Notes under the pieces: model-generated | Databases searched by the model: none | What the model saw: the letters and a program-made list of their open reading frames with translations, nothing else | What the model was told of the DNA's origin: nothing | Shown here: positions 1 through 10,278 of the stretch, one piece after another | How the letters are laid out: every line of letters begins with the position of its first letter | Numbering within the stretch: the stretch's first letter is position 1 | Position numbers and translations under genes: made by a program | Assembly: GCA_958430865.1 (NCBI GenBank) | Contig: CAUDNR010004101.1 | Span: 93,027-157,026, forward strand | Reading direction: 5' to 3' | Source: Entrophospora sp. SA101 | Taxonomy: Eukaryota > Glomeromycota > Glomeromycetes > Entrophosporales > Entrophosporaceae | Length of the DNA stretch: 64,000 bases

Positions 1-490
1 ATGGATTATTATTCCACAATATCCATTTTACAATCATCTTATATATACAATGATGACCACAATTAAAAACAAAGAAGATAAGCGAGAAAAGGAAAAAGAG
101 GAAATTGCCCAAAGATAAAAAAATAATGGTAAAGATGTTGATGGCAAATCTTTAGAAAAGGAGAAATTTATAACCTGAAAAAATTTCATGATAAATGTCT
201 ATTATCACAACTAGTTGTGAATTTAATCCTGTTCATTTTCATTTCATTAATAATATATTAAATGTAATCGACACAATAATTGACATCATTGTCCCTAAAC
301 CTACAAAACAAAACAAATAAATGAAAATATTTTTTTCAGCAAATTTAATAAAAATTAATGAATCCCTAATGGAGATGTTTATTATGAACCATTGGTCGTC
401 AATCATCATATTGTTTAAAAACGATTAAAAGTTCGTGTTTCAAAAATATAATGTCGATCAACACGTAAAAAATAATCGCAACGTTAAATA
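1..490. other. Intergenic DNA upstream of PSF2, no gene resolved
   Basis: AT-rich. It holds only very short open frames, such as a 21-codon Lys/Glu-rich one starting at 53. Nothing recognisable is present. It should contain the PSF2 promoter. Confidence 0.5.
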
Positions 491-1403
491 ATGGAAAATA
501 CAGATGTAACAAATTTTACTCGAATGGATTTAATTCAATTTGCTAGCGATGAGTTAATTACGATTGAACCATTCTTTAATTCAAGAAAGTTCACAATTTC
601 CGGAGTAAATAACTATCAATTTTATTAATCTATTTAATCAATACACCAATATTAGTTAATAATATTTATTATATATAATTGATTTTAGAAAGAGTTTGGA
701 CCTTTTAATCCACCTAAAAAAGCTCAAGTGCCATTATGGGCAGCCTTAATGTTGAAAGAAAAGAAAGTTTGTAAGATCATACAACCTGATTGGTTAACTG
801 TTGGTTAGTTTAATGAATAACAGATTCTCATGTATTTCAATATGTACTCACATTGTATATTATAAATATATATTTTTATTAGAGAATCTAGACATAAGGT
901 CAAAAGAGGAAAAGCCAGAAAGTGCTTTTGCTGATTTACCATACTGGTATAATGAAATTTCAAGTATTTTATTAAAAAAGTAAGTATTCTTTTATAATAA
1001 TATACATACATACATGATCAATTAATTAATTTATTATATACAAAAGAGCTGAAGATGATTTAGAAAATCCAAATCAAATAAGATATTTACTACAAGGACT
1101 TAAAGAAAAACGTGAAATGAAAATAAGACAGGGTTTATTGGGGTTGGATCCTTCAATTCGTCAGGTAAAATTTTATATTTGCTTTTTTCTTTTCTTTAAA
1201 AGACGATAGGAGAGAGATGATACTAATATACTGTATATATTATCTATGTATCGGGAACAATTATATAGATGAAAAGTATAGGAGCAAATGAAATTCATTC
1301 AATGAGACCTATGTTTACTAAAACTTTTGATAAATTGAGAATAATCAATCAAATTAATCACAACGATAATAATGATATTAATAATGAAAGAAATGGAAGA
1401 TAA
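491..1403 (+). CDS. PSF2: GINS complex subunit Psf2, five exons
   Basis: Exons at 491-604, 689-803, 883-979, 1047-1164 and 1269-1403 join in frame through GT–AG introns to give 192 residues, close to the ~200 usual for Psf2. The N-terminus has the family signature: an acidic 'DELITIEPFF' strand, then 'GPFNPP', 'VPLWAALMLK', 'C.I..PDWL' and 'LPYWYNEISSILL'. Psf2 is one of four GINS subunits. GINS joins Cdc45 and Mcm2-7 in the replicative CMG helicase in the nucleus. The C-terminal tail is Asn/Asp-rich and probably disordered. The gene converges on TIM54, whose stop lies 104 bp away. Only the exon boundaries are inferred. The family call is firm. Confidence 0.93.
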
Positions 1404-1506
1404 AAAACGTTAAAATTTTATTTTGTTCATGGAAAAAGATTAATTAGCAGATTAATAATTAAATAAATAATTTATCATAAATATAAATGTGCATGAATAA
1501 ATTATA

Positions 1507-2579
1507 TTAAGTGCCGAGAGTATAAATTTTTAGATTATTAGCAATTCTTTTATCCAGTTTTGGTTCAGAAAGTTCATCTTTAAAAAACATTTCTTCGTCT
1601 TTTCCAAAATCCAAATCTTCATTTTTAAAATCTCTTGTTTTCCCCAATACTATTCCGACAGCCTCTTCGCCGGCAATTTCAAAATTTTTATACGAATTAA
1701 AAAAATGATAAACTCTTAAAGGAAAATTTTTCCAACCTATTCTATTATAAAAATGAATATATCCAACTGGATCAACTTTTGGAATTGAAAATTCTTCTTC
1801 ATTAAATTGTATTTCTTGAGTCGATTTATTGATTTGCTTTTTTAAAGAAGTTGGATTATTATTATTATTATTATCATTATTATCATCTTCTTTTTGTTGT
1901 GGTTGATCTTTTGATGTAACCAAATTTTCTTGATTCTCCTGTTTGGTGGAATCATCAGCGGGTTGTTCCAGTGAAGAAAAACATCCTTGATTTAATCCTT
2001 CAAGAAATTCCACCCAACCAACACGACCAACAACAATAATCCCACCATCCCCAACTCTATTTAATGATGATGGATCCTTGTTGTCGGTATTTGAAGAAAG
2101 ATCACGACGTTTTTGTATTATTTCTTCACATACTTTGGATTTTAATTCTCCGCGTCGTGCGCCTTCAACTACTTCATAATCTAATGCAGCAGCAACAAGA
2201 ATTGGCTGACTTGTCAACAAAAAAAAAAAAATAACAAGACATTATTATAAATAATTAGATAAATAAAAAAATGTGTTAATAATAATTAAAAAGTCTTTTT
2301 ATTTTATATTTTCACCTTTACATATTCCCTGAAATATTCTCTTGTTTTATACAATCCATCACCTACTGGTGGTGCCAAATATATAAATACTTTTCTAGGC
2401 AGTTCATGCACACCCAATGGTTCTAAAGCTAAGTGAGAAACTCTATCTTGAACGTTTTTTTTTGCTTCTTTTGATAAAACATTATCACGATAAATTAAAC
2501 CTGAAATTCCAATGCATGTTCCAAAAAATGTCATTACTTTTTTGGATGGTAATTTAAAAGATTTTAATTTAAACGACAT
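1507..2579 (-). CDS. TIM54: Mitochondrial inner-membrane import subunit Tim54, two exons
   Basis: Exon 1 (2316-2579) ends in '...REYFREYVK' and joins exon 2 (1507-2205), which opens 'PILVAAALDYEVVEG'. The protein has about 320 residues. Tim54 signatures are the single N-terminal hydrophobic segment (about residues 15-30), 'VSHLALEPL.VHELPRKVFIYLAPP.GDG', 'VGRVGWVEFL.GLN.G' and 'GYIHFYNRIGW..FPLRVYHFF'. Tim54 belongs to the TIM22 complex, which inserts carrier proteins into the inner mitochondrial membrane. The protein is shorter than many fungal Tim54 proteins (often above 400 residues), and an Asp/Asn run with a charged linker separates the conserved blocks. It is divergent from COX10 across a 101-bp shared promoter. 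Confidence 0.93.
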
Positions 2580-2680
2580 TTTTTTTGTTTTTTTTTGAAA
2601 ATCAAATTTTATGAATTAGATAATCTAAAAAAGTTTTATCCAGCCAATCAATTTTATGTATATATTACATTAGATAAATA
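2580..2680. promoter_or_regulatory. 101-bp bidirectional promoter TIM54/COX10 with CCAAT box
   Basis: This is the entire space between two divergent start codons. It contains CCAAT at 2644-2648, poly-T/poly-A tracts next to TIM54 and a TATAT-like stretch near COX10. CCAAT is the target of the HAP/NF-Y complex, which controls respiratory genes in many fungi. Joint control of the two mitochondrial genes is an inference from position and motif. Confidence 0.55.
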
Positions 2681-4024
2681 ATGTTTTTTCTCTCCAAAAA
2701 AATGTTTAGAAAATATTTTAATTCAAAAATTTATAATTTTTTATTTATAAAAAATCATAATAAATATTTAATTCACAATAACATTAATAATAATAATTAT
2801 GATGGACTTTTTTTTTATTCAATGATTAATTTGAAAAAAATTAAATTTCTTAAAAAAAATTCGAAAAAATTCAAATCAATCATAAATAACAATTATACTA
2901 CTACTAATAATAATCCTAATAATAATAAAATTGTAATTTCTGCCGCACCTACATCAGCTACTACATTAACAACACCCACAACAACACCAACGACAACAAC
3001 AATTGAAGCATCAAAATCATCTTCAATATCATCATCAAAAATTATAGATAATAATTTCTTTAGTTCAAATGCAGTTTCAAAGTTAACAGCGTTTAAACTT
3101 ATCAAAGTCTACAAAGACCTTACAAAAGCCAGACTAGCAGCTCTTGTGATATTAACTACAATGTGTGGATACGCAATGGCACCAATGGCAACTGATTTGA
3201 GTTGTCTTTTTGCCACAACGATCGGTACAGGATTATGCGTGTCATCAGCCAACACAGTTAATCAGTTAATGGAAGCACCATATGATGCTTTGATGTCCAG
3301 AACCAAGGGCAGAGTTCTAGTTAGAAGATTGATTTCACCATTTCATGCTATAACATTCGGTACAATAACAGGTTTAACCGGCGTAGGAATTTTATATTTT
3401 ATGGTGAATCCATTGACAGCAGCATTAGGCGCAACTAATATTTTTATATATACAAGTGTTTACACACCATGCAAAAGGTTATCAATAACCAATACCTGGG
3501 TAGGTTCCATAGTAGGTGCTATACCACCTATGATGGGTTGGACTGCATGTACCGACAGTTTAGATTTTGGTGCACTTTTACTGGGCTCAATACTTTTTGC
3601 TTGGCAATTTCCACATTTCAATTCACTGGCATGGAATATGAGATTTGATTATGCCAAAGCTGATTATAAAATGATGGTGATAAACAATCCAAAATTGAAT
3701 AGTAGAGTCTCGCTGAGATATAGCATCTTGTTGTTTCCATTGAGCTATATGTTCTCATATATCGGACTAACTACTTGGTGGTTTGCTTTAGATTCAACTT
3801 TAATAAATTCCTTATTACTTTCAGCATCCTATAAATTTTGGAGAAACTCAAATGATAAAACTGCAAGAGACTTGTTTTTTAAAAGTTTGGTACATCTGCC
3901 TGTATTGTTAGCTTTGATGATGGCTCATAAAAAAGATTGGAGAAGTGCTAATGAAGAAGAATTGAAAAAAGAGATTGAGAAAGCTTTAATGGAATTAGAA
4001 GAAACACAAAAAAATAAAGAATGA
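2681..4024 (+). CDS. COX10: Heme O synthase (protoheme IX farnesyltransferase) Cox10
   Basis: A single-exon 447-residue protein. It transfers a farnesyl group to heme b to make heme O, the first step toward heme A of cytochrome c oxidase, in the inner mitochondrial membrane. The first ~30 residues are rich in Lys, Arg and Asn with no acidic residue, as expected for a mitochondrial presequence. An Asn/Thr/Ser low-complexity linker follows (about 33-125). The UbiA-type core then shows 'NTVNQLMEAPYDALMSRTKGR' from residue 191 (prenyl-diphosphate/Mg site region), 'YTPCKR...N..VGSIVGAIPPMMGW' from 261, 'WQFPHF..LAW' from 308, and several hydrophobic helices. Length matches the family (about 440). 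Confidence 0.97.
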   Translation: MFFLSKKMFRKYFNSKIYNFLFIKNHNKYLIHNNINNNNYDGLFFYSMINLKKIKFLKKNSKKFKSIINNNYTTTNNNPNNNKIVISAAPTSATTLTTPTTTPTTTTIEASKSSSISSSKIIDNNFFSSNAVSKLTAFKLIKVYKDLTKARLAALVILTTMCGYAMAPMATDLSCLFATTIGTGLCVSSANTVNQLMEAPYDALMSRTKGRVLVRRLISPFHAITFGTITGLTGVGILYFMVNPLTAALGATNIFIYTSVYTPCKRLSITNTWVGSIVGAIPPMMGWTACTDSLDFGALLLGSILFAWQFPHFNSLAWNMRFDYAKADYKMMVINNPKLNSRVSLRYSILLFPLSYMFSYIGLTTWWFALDSTLINSLLLSASYKFWRNSNDKTARDLFFKSLVHLPVLLALMMAHKKDWRSANEEELKKEIEKALMELEETQKNKE

Positions 4025-4135
4025 AAATTTTTTCTTTTTGTTTGTAAAAATAAATATTATTGTAATTTGTTTGATTATTAAAGAATTTTTTTTATATTAT
4101 TAATAGATTTATATGTGTATACTATTATTGTTATC

Positions 4136-4161
4136 ATATATATATATATATATATATATAT
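4136..4161. repeat. (AT)n microsatellite between convergent COX10 and ARPC1
   Basis: A pure AT run of about 26 bp in the 147-bp space between the two 3' ends. Copies lie at about 25950-25975 and 56409-56434. Confidence 0.9.
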
Positions 4162-4171
4162 TATTATTATT

Positions 4172-6047
4172 TTATACATGAAGTCTTTTAAATTGACTTT
4201 CAAGGTTTTGTAAATCCCAAATAACTATTCTTCCATCTAATCCACTAGTTGATACACTTTCAACATTATCATTGGGCCCACTATGAACACGAATTGATCT
4301 ATAATAAAAATAAAAATAATCATTAGATCTATTTCAAATAAATATATAAAGAAATAAAGAAACAAATAAATTTTAAAATTACGTGATGGTGTTTTGATGA
4401 ATTGTAAATTTTGAATCATCAGAATGGCTTGAAGTTCCACGTGTATCCATATCACGAAATCTATTAAAGGCTGTAGATTCACCTACAACTTTTTTCTTTC
4501 CAACATCAATCACTTTGGAAAATTTCCTAAAATAATAGATTTAGAATTAACCAACACCAAATAATAAATTTTTATTTTGAAAATTATCAAATTAATCTTT
4601 TTTTGCACAAACCATTCTTGATTATCTTGTCTTTCAAATAATGCTGGTGCACAATCATAACCTGCTGCCAATAATTTATCTTCAGAAAGCCAAACTAAAC
4701 TTAAATATGGTAAATTTGTAACCCTAATTTTTTGAACACCAACACCTGGATAAACAATACTAAGTTGTGAATCATGACCTGATTTTAATGCATTCATTAT
4801 TATTGTAATTTAATTTCCATAATATTAAAGTTTTTATTAATAAATTATTTAGTGAATTATTAAATAAAAAAAATTTCAAACAATATATTTCTCAATTAAA
4901 TTGCCAACTAACCAGTAAATGCTAATGCATCACCACTAGGTGAAAATGAAACACTGTGAATCCAACCTCCACCACCATTTGAATATTCTCCGCAAACTGT
5001 GTTAAATGGAAATTTATTACCCCAAGCTGTAGAGGCTGGCCTAATCAAATTTATAAATAAAATCATATTTAAACACATTTATATTAAATTTTACTTGTAT
5101 CAAAATTATACATATCTAAAATGATGTTTGGATAAATTACTTTTGATCAACACCCTTAATAAATGCAGATAAAACATATGCCTAAAAAAATTTTTTTGAT
5201 GCCTCATCAATAAAAATATTATAACACATAATCTTATATAATCATATAAACAATATTCTTTCTTAACTTACCTTGAAGTCAGCACAACCAGCTGCTATAA
5301 TAACATTATTTGGATGCCAGTCAAGACTCAAAACAGTACTCCTTATTGGTCTCTTGAGAAGTTTAGCAGTCCACCAATCATATTCTTCATCAAAATAACA
5401 AATGGATATTGAACGTGCTCCAGATGCAACAGCAAATTTGTCTTCTTTGGGTGACCATCGAACAAATGTAGCTGCTCGATTAATTCTTAACAGAACTAAA
5501 GTTGGTTTCCATTTGTTTGTGGCTGCATCAAGTTTCCATACATATGCATTACGATCTTGAGAACATGTAACTTTAAAAAAAAACAATTTAATTATTAATC
5601 GATTAGTTAATTGACAATATATTCATATAAATTTTAATTTAAAAACATGATAAAAACCTAATTGATTAGTTTCAGGTGCCCAATCGATACTTGTAATAAG
5701 TTTATCATGCTAAATAATATTGATTTTTTAAATTTTTTTAAAAAATGATTTAAAAAAAATATTTCTTTTGATATTCTACAAACCTCAACCAATGTATGAA
5801 TTAAATCCCAATTTCCACTAGACTTTTGATAAATTTGTACTTCGTTGTTATTTGGACAGATGGCAACCTCTATTTTCAAAAAAATTAATTTCATGTTAAA
5901 TGTGTGGCATTACAACAAATTCTTATATTGCATATTATACATGAGGTTGATTTAATTTTTAGTAAACCTACGAGTTCTATCTTTATTAAAAGAGTAAGCT
6001 GTAATAGGTCCAAAATTGAATTGATGGATTTCATTTGGTCGAGTCAT
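4172..6047 (-). CDS. ARPC1: Arp2/3 complex subunit 1 (ARPC1/Arc40), nine exons
   Basis: Exons in coding order are 5972-6047, 5784-5869, 5658-5709, 5272-5570, 5141-5181, 4913-5040, 4613-4778, 4383-4526 and 4172-4298. All junctions are GT–AG and keep frame, giving 372 residues (family about 370). The WD40 protein shows the ARPC1 signatures 'WNKDRT.-like' start, '[13 protein letters not shown]', '[23 protein letters not shown]', '[14 protein letters not shown]', '[13 protein letters not shown]' and '[17 protein letters not shown]'. The Arp2/3 complex nucleates branched actin filaments at the hyphal and endocytic cortex. The small first exon (25 codons) and the 41-nt fifth exon are easily missed by gene finders. 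Confidence 0.96.
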
Positions 6048-6774
6048 TTTTGTAGAAAATAAATATTAATACTAATCTTTGCAAAATTGCTGTGTAATTT
6101 TTATGTGATACTAATTCCTTTTCAAGCAGCAATTTCATTTTGGACTAAAAAATACCAAGTTTCTTGAATATATAATTCACTTGTCAACAAATATGGAACT
6201 CTTGAAAAGAATATAAGATATCCTCATTAATTAATTGAAAATAATTAACTAAAAATAAAAGGTGTAAGAAATACAATCTTTGCATGAGATAGATTAGCTA
6301 AAGATAAAACAAATCCTTCTGTAAAACGGTGTCTTAAATCATATTGATATTAATTATTATAATTTTTTTTATAAAAATTAAATTCATAATATTCATAATT
6401 CTCGAATATTACATTTCTAATCCTATCAAACTAGTCAAATAATTAAAACATTTAATTTCCAATTGAAATATAATTGAAAAAGTAATTCCCTCTCCAAATA
6501 TTTTACCCAAAGATAATATTATCGATAATGATAGTGGAAGAAAAATCAGGTTGATTATATAGTGAAGAGATGAAGGAAAATTAAATCCAGGAATGATACT
6601 TATCTAATAGTAACTAAATCACAATTATAAAAATTACAAGAATTATTACTATTAAATACTAATAAAATATTATAAACTTTGTTGTTGTTATCACAGAAAT
6701 GAAACATGTTATAACTTCATCAATTACATGTCCTAAGATCACTTTTTAGTGATCCTTTGTCATAGTAATAGTAA
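6048..6774. other. Intergenic DNA upstream of ARPC1
   Basis: AT-rich with no convincing gene. It contains a perfect palindrome GATCACTTTTTAGTGATC at 6737-6754, just outside the hAT-like element. Confidence 0.5.
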
Positions 6775-7095
6775 TAGTGGTTATATCCGTCGAATATTCG
6801 GATCCGAATACTCAATCGTCAAATAATTCCAATACCAATATCCGAATATTCAGTCAGTTCATCAGTTTGATATCCGAATATCCGTCGATATTAATATTAA
6901 TATACAGTCAAACCTCGTTTCAACGAATTACAATCAAATTCTTGCGGAGGATTTTTAAAATTTTCGCTTTACACATAAAAACATAAAATTCGTTTAAACG
7001 CGATTAGTAATTTTGGTATAACGAATTTTAGATGCAATTTTCTTATGTGTCCCCATGGGTGATTCATTGACTATAGTCAGATAGAAAAATTATCA

Positions 7096-7794
7096 CAGTC
7101 AAACCTCGTTTCAACGGATCTAAGGGACTGAGATAATGATCGACACAGGCATAATATTTTTTTACGTGCTTTTTTTAATTTCGCTTGATAAGAATTTGGA
7201 TCAATTTCAAGCTATCCATTAGACTCTTTCAATCATTAACTTGGCTTATGCTAATGTTGTATTTTTGTGTCAACTTAATATCCTTTGGTTAAGGTTTAGC
7301 TTGTTTCAGTAAATATAATTCGCATTTTTGTTCAGCGGTAATATATAGGAAGAAAAAGATGATAGTTGTTGAGACATTTATAATTTATAGAATTTAAAGG
7401 AATCAAAGAAACTATTAATTGTACAGAATCATTTATTTATTATCAATCAATAAAGAATACATATACATTTAGAAGAGAGTTGAATCTTTAATTAAAACAA
7501 TAGTAAGGTTGCTTTTTAGATAATTTTATTTGAAGAATTATTAGCGTAAAATCATTATTAGAAATATGATTAATATTGTTTAATATATTTTTTTTTGGAA
7601 ATTTGAGAATTGTTCGTGTAGGAATTTTAATTTTTTTAAGGAATAACTTTGCATATCACGTGAATCCATTGTAACGAGATTAGTATTTATTGCTAAATCC
7701 TACCAAAAAATTCATTTTCCGTTGAAACGGGAGTTTTTAATAAAAACAAGTGCAAGGGCCAAGACAAAAATCTGTTGAAACGAAAGTTCGACTA
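7096..7794. mobile_element. Pogo/Tigger-like MITE nested in the hAT relic
   Basis: A 699-bp segment. The left end starts CAGTCAAACCTCGTTTCAAC and the right end, reverse-complemented, starts TAGTCGAACTTTCGTTTCAA, an imperfect TIR of about 22 bp of the type seen in pogo/Tigger elements. There is no transposase ORF inside. Further solo ends of the same kind lie at 6905-6925 (same orientation) and 10667-10687 (opposite orientation). Confidence 0.6.
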
Positions 7795-7901
7795 TATTAC
7801 TTATCCAACATTTTATAACAACAATAAAAGATAATTTCTACTTTATTTTATTTATTTATTAGTCAAGAATTTTTCTACATCAATCATGTTTTTTTTTTAA
7901 A

Positions 7902-8049
7902 AAAAAAATTTTCGTTCAAAGAATTGAATGAGCTTTGTTCTTTTAGCTGTCAATGTGTTACCAGCATCACTGAAAAATCGCTCACTTGGTGTAAAAGTAG
8001 CAGATACACATAAATATTTTTTTGTAATTTTAGTTAAAGTAGGAAAATC
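7902..8049 (-). pseudogene. hAT transposase C-terminal dimerisation fragment
   Basis: The minus-strand frame reads 'FPTLTKITKKYLCVSAT', then 'TPSERFFSDAG', 'NTLTAKRTKL' and a Phe/Glu-rich end. This is the conserved C-terminal hAT dimerisation motif (usually TSVPSERLFS.AG). About 49 codons remain. The RNase-H-like catalytic core is absent, so this is a dead fragment. Confidence 0.85.
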
Positions 8050-8172
8050 TTTCTTTGGTTATAAATCCCATGATAACTAAATTTTAGTTTAAAAGAATTT
8101 ATCTATTTAAAAATTTTTTTTATATAGTCGCAGATATTCACGGATACTAATATCTGACGGATATAACCTCTA

Positions 8173-8759
8173 CTTTGTTGTTTGTATGCGTCTCGTGTAA
8201 TTTTACCTTTAGAACAATTGCTAATAAAAAAAACGAGCTCTAAATTTTCTATTAAATTGTCACGTGATTTGCACTACCATTTTATAAAATTAGATGGTAG
8301 ATCAAAATTGATCAAAAATTTTTTAACGCGTTTTTTCTGTGCTGTTCTCTATCATTAAAGCTTTCATCATCTAATATTGACAACCCAAATCTTTGGTAGT
8401 TAAATTAGGTGAATAATTTACTTGATTTAATTAAATTTCGGGATTATAAATATATAATTTTTTTTAGTACAAATATCACTACTATAATCACAATAATGAT
8501 GCAGGTTTTTGGTCGAAACTACCTCATTTAGTAGCTGAAGTTGCAGAAACATTTTGGGCAAAAATTAATTTTTTATATGTCCAACTATTTTTTATTAATA
8601 TATAGTTTTTCATGTTCATATAAAAAATATCGAGAAGCGCAAACTATTGCCAAAGCTACTTTTTTCAAAAATAGTTTGGACCAGAAGCCTTAATGATGAC
8701 ACAAAAAATCATGATTATTTCATGCTAAAGTTGTGGGAAACTTTCAAAAATATTATTAA
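8173..8759. other. Repeat-derived intergenic DNA
   Basis: No intact gene. Plus-strand fragments such as 'AGFWSKLPHLVAEVAETFWAKI' (about 8500-8570) look like decayed coding sequence. I do not recognise the family. Confidence 0.4.
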
Positions 8760-8990
8760 ATAATAATAACAGCAAGCAAGGAGCCAGAGAAAATTATTTG
8801 TACCACTGATGATGTCCCACTCAATAATGAAACAAACTGGATAAGACTGACAGCTAATTTTAAAAATGCTTGTTTATTGTGCTGCTACTATGGGCACTAT
8901 CATTATGAATGCCCAAATCTTTTACACAGCTATCATGGAAATTGGCACACATGTTGGCTTAATAATGATAGTACTCGTTCAAAATTTTAA
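8760..8990 (+). pseudogene. Zinc-knuckle (CCHC) fragment, probably retroelement gag-like
   Basis: An open frame without an ATG, closed by TAA. It encodes 'CLLCCYYGHYHYEC', a perfect CX2CX4HX4C zinc knuckle of the nucleic-acid-binding type found in retrotransposon Gag proteins and some host RNA-binding proteins. Flanking residues ('TDDVPLNNETNWIRLTANF' and 'NLLHSYHGNWHTCW') are not recognised. The setting among transposon relics favours a retroelement fragment. Confidence 0.55.
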
Positions 8991-9993
8991 GCTCAATTCC
9001 GTTCAGACAAGGATTTATTGATTCAGATATTTTATTTCAAATCACTACAACTAATAATAAGAATAATTAATAACTACAACTAATAATAATAATTAACAAC
9101 AACAACAACAACAACTCTCACACTCTTGAACACACACTCACTTTCAATAATCACTTTTTTCTTTTTTGAAAGTGGAATTCATTTCCTCTTCCTTATTTTA
9201 AAAAAAAATCATTTGGCATTGGTCAATGAATATTTTTTTCTTTTTTAAAATTATTTCTTCTTTTTCTAAATAAACTACCACATTGTGCCTTTGAATATTA
9301 TGCACATAAATTTCATGTTTCCAGGTTTTCTAGGATTTTGTCAATTATTTCCGAAAAAACGTTTTAATTTGACTTAAAGAATGGTTTATAGCTCCATTAA
9401 AAAGTTTTTCTGGTGGAGAGTTAGTGTTTCAATTAAAAAGAAGACATGTAACTTACCTTATCTTCTAAAATAAATTGACATTAGTATATAATAGAAACGC
9501 ACATGTATCACTCCGATTATACAAGGCGGCGAACTTTCATTTTGGTGTCAAGTAGACTATTTATATGTTTTACATATAATAAATTAGACTAATTGACCAC
9601 AAAAATGGCCTATTATATTAATAATTACATCATTTGCACATTTATTGATCAATGCAAGACAGTTGGTACCATTTGTTATCTAAAATAAAATTTTGAGATT
9701 AGCAATGTATGAAATATATTTTTGGCACTAGGTTGGAGATGGCAAGTGTATGTTTTGGTAATAGTCTTTGAAATAGCTGTTTGTAAAATAACAATTAAAA
9801 AAAATAAAAACTCTGACCAAAATTTTTTTCCAAAAATATATTTCTGACAAAAAAAAATTTAAAGCAACTTGAGTTCTTTGACACGTGATAACAAGCGTCT
9901 TCAATAAATACCTATTTTGTTTGAATTTTTTGTAAACAAACATCATTTTTAATAAATGTTTGGACAATTCCTTTGAAAAATTTTGAACTCAAA
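8991..9993. other. Intergenic repeat-rich DNA with (CAA)n tract
   Basis: It contains two CTACAACTAATAATAA-type repeats and a (CAA)6-7 run near 9098-9116, then CACACTC-rich sequence and poly-T/poly-A tracts. I see no gene. Confidence 0.5.
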
Positions 9994-10278
9994 ATGTCAT
10001 CCTTAAATAAAAGTCAACGTAGTGAAATCATTGGTCTATATAAAAAGAATGTACCAAACCACAAAATGACTAAAATTGTTGGTGTCCCTAGAAAAACAGT
10101 GGCTTGTACTATTCAAAATTACATTGATGGAAAAGACCTTGTCACAAAAATCAATGTGGCCAAATTAATCAATGTCCTAATTAAATTGATTGAGAGTATG
10201 CCAAGGAGAGCTGAAGGAGTAATTGAAAATAATGGATGGCCAACGAAAGATTATCGAATTTTAAATTTTTTGGTATGA
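9994..10278 (+). pseudogene. Internally deleted Tc1/mariner transposase ORF
   Basis: An ATG-started open frame of 94 codons. Residues 2-40 form a Tc1-type helix-turn-helix ('LNKSQRSEIIGLYK..V', 'KIVGVPRKTV'). The C-terminal part ('LIKLIESMPRRAEGVI..NGWPTKDY') matches the end of Tc1 transposases, normally 'SMPRRIEAVI...GGHTKY'. The ~200 residues between them that carry the DDE/DDD catalytic triad are missing, and the join is in frame. The product could still bind DNA but could not cut it. Element ends were not identified. Confidence 0.7.

Larger units (their letters stand above)
6775..8172. mobile_element. Degenerate hAT-family DNA transposon
   Basis: The 1,398-bp element has imperfect terminal inverted repeats. 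The left end begins TAGTGGTTATATCCGTC and the right end, reverse-complemented, begins TAGAGGTTATATCCGTC, with similarity continuing for about 32 bp through ATATT..G.ATCCG. A recognisable hAT dimerisation fragment lies inside on the minus strand, which matches the family. No 8-bp target-site duplication is visible, and most of the transposase is gone. A pogo-like element has inserted inside it. Confidence 0.7.

Noticed and set aside
2893..3105. Minus-strand open frame rich in Val opposite COX10 (also in its two copies)
   Set aside because: It is the antisense reading of the Asn/Thr/Ser low-complexity linker of COX10.
6737..6754. GATCACTTTTTAGTGATC palindrome as a terminator or operator
   Set aside because: A short palindrome in eukaryotic AT-rich DNA without context. 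It may be chance or transposon edge sequence.
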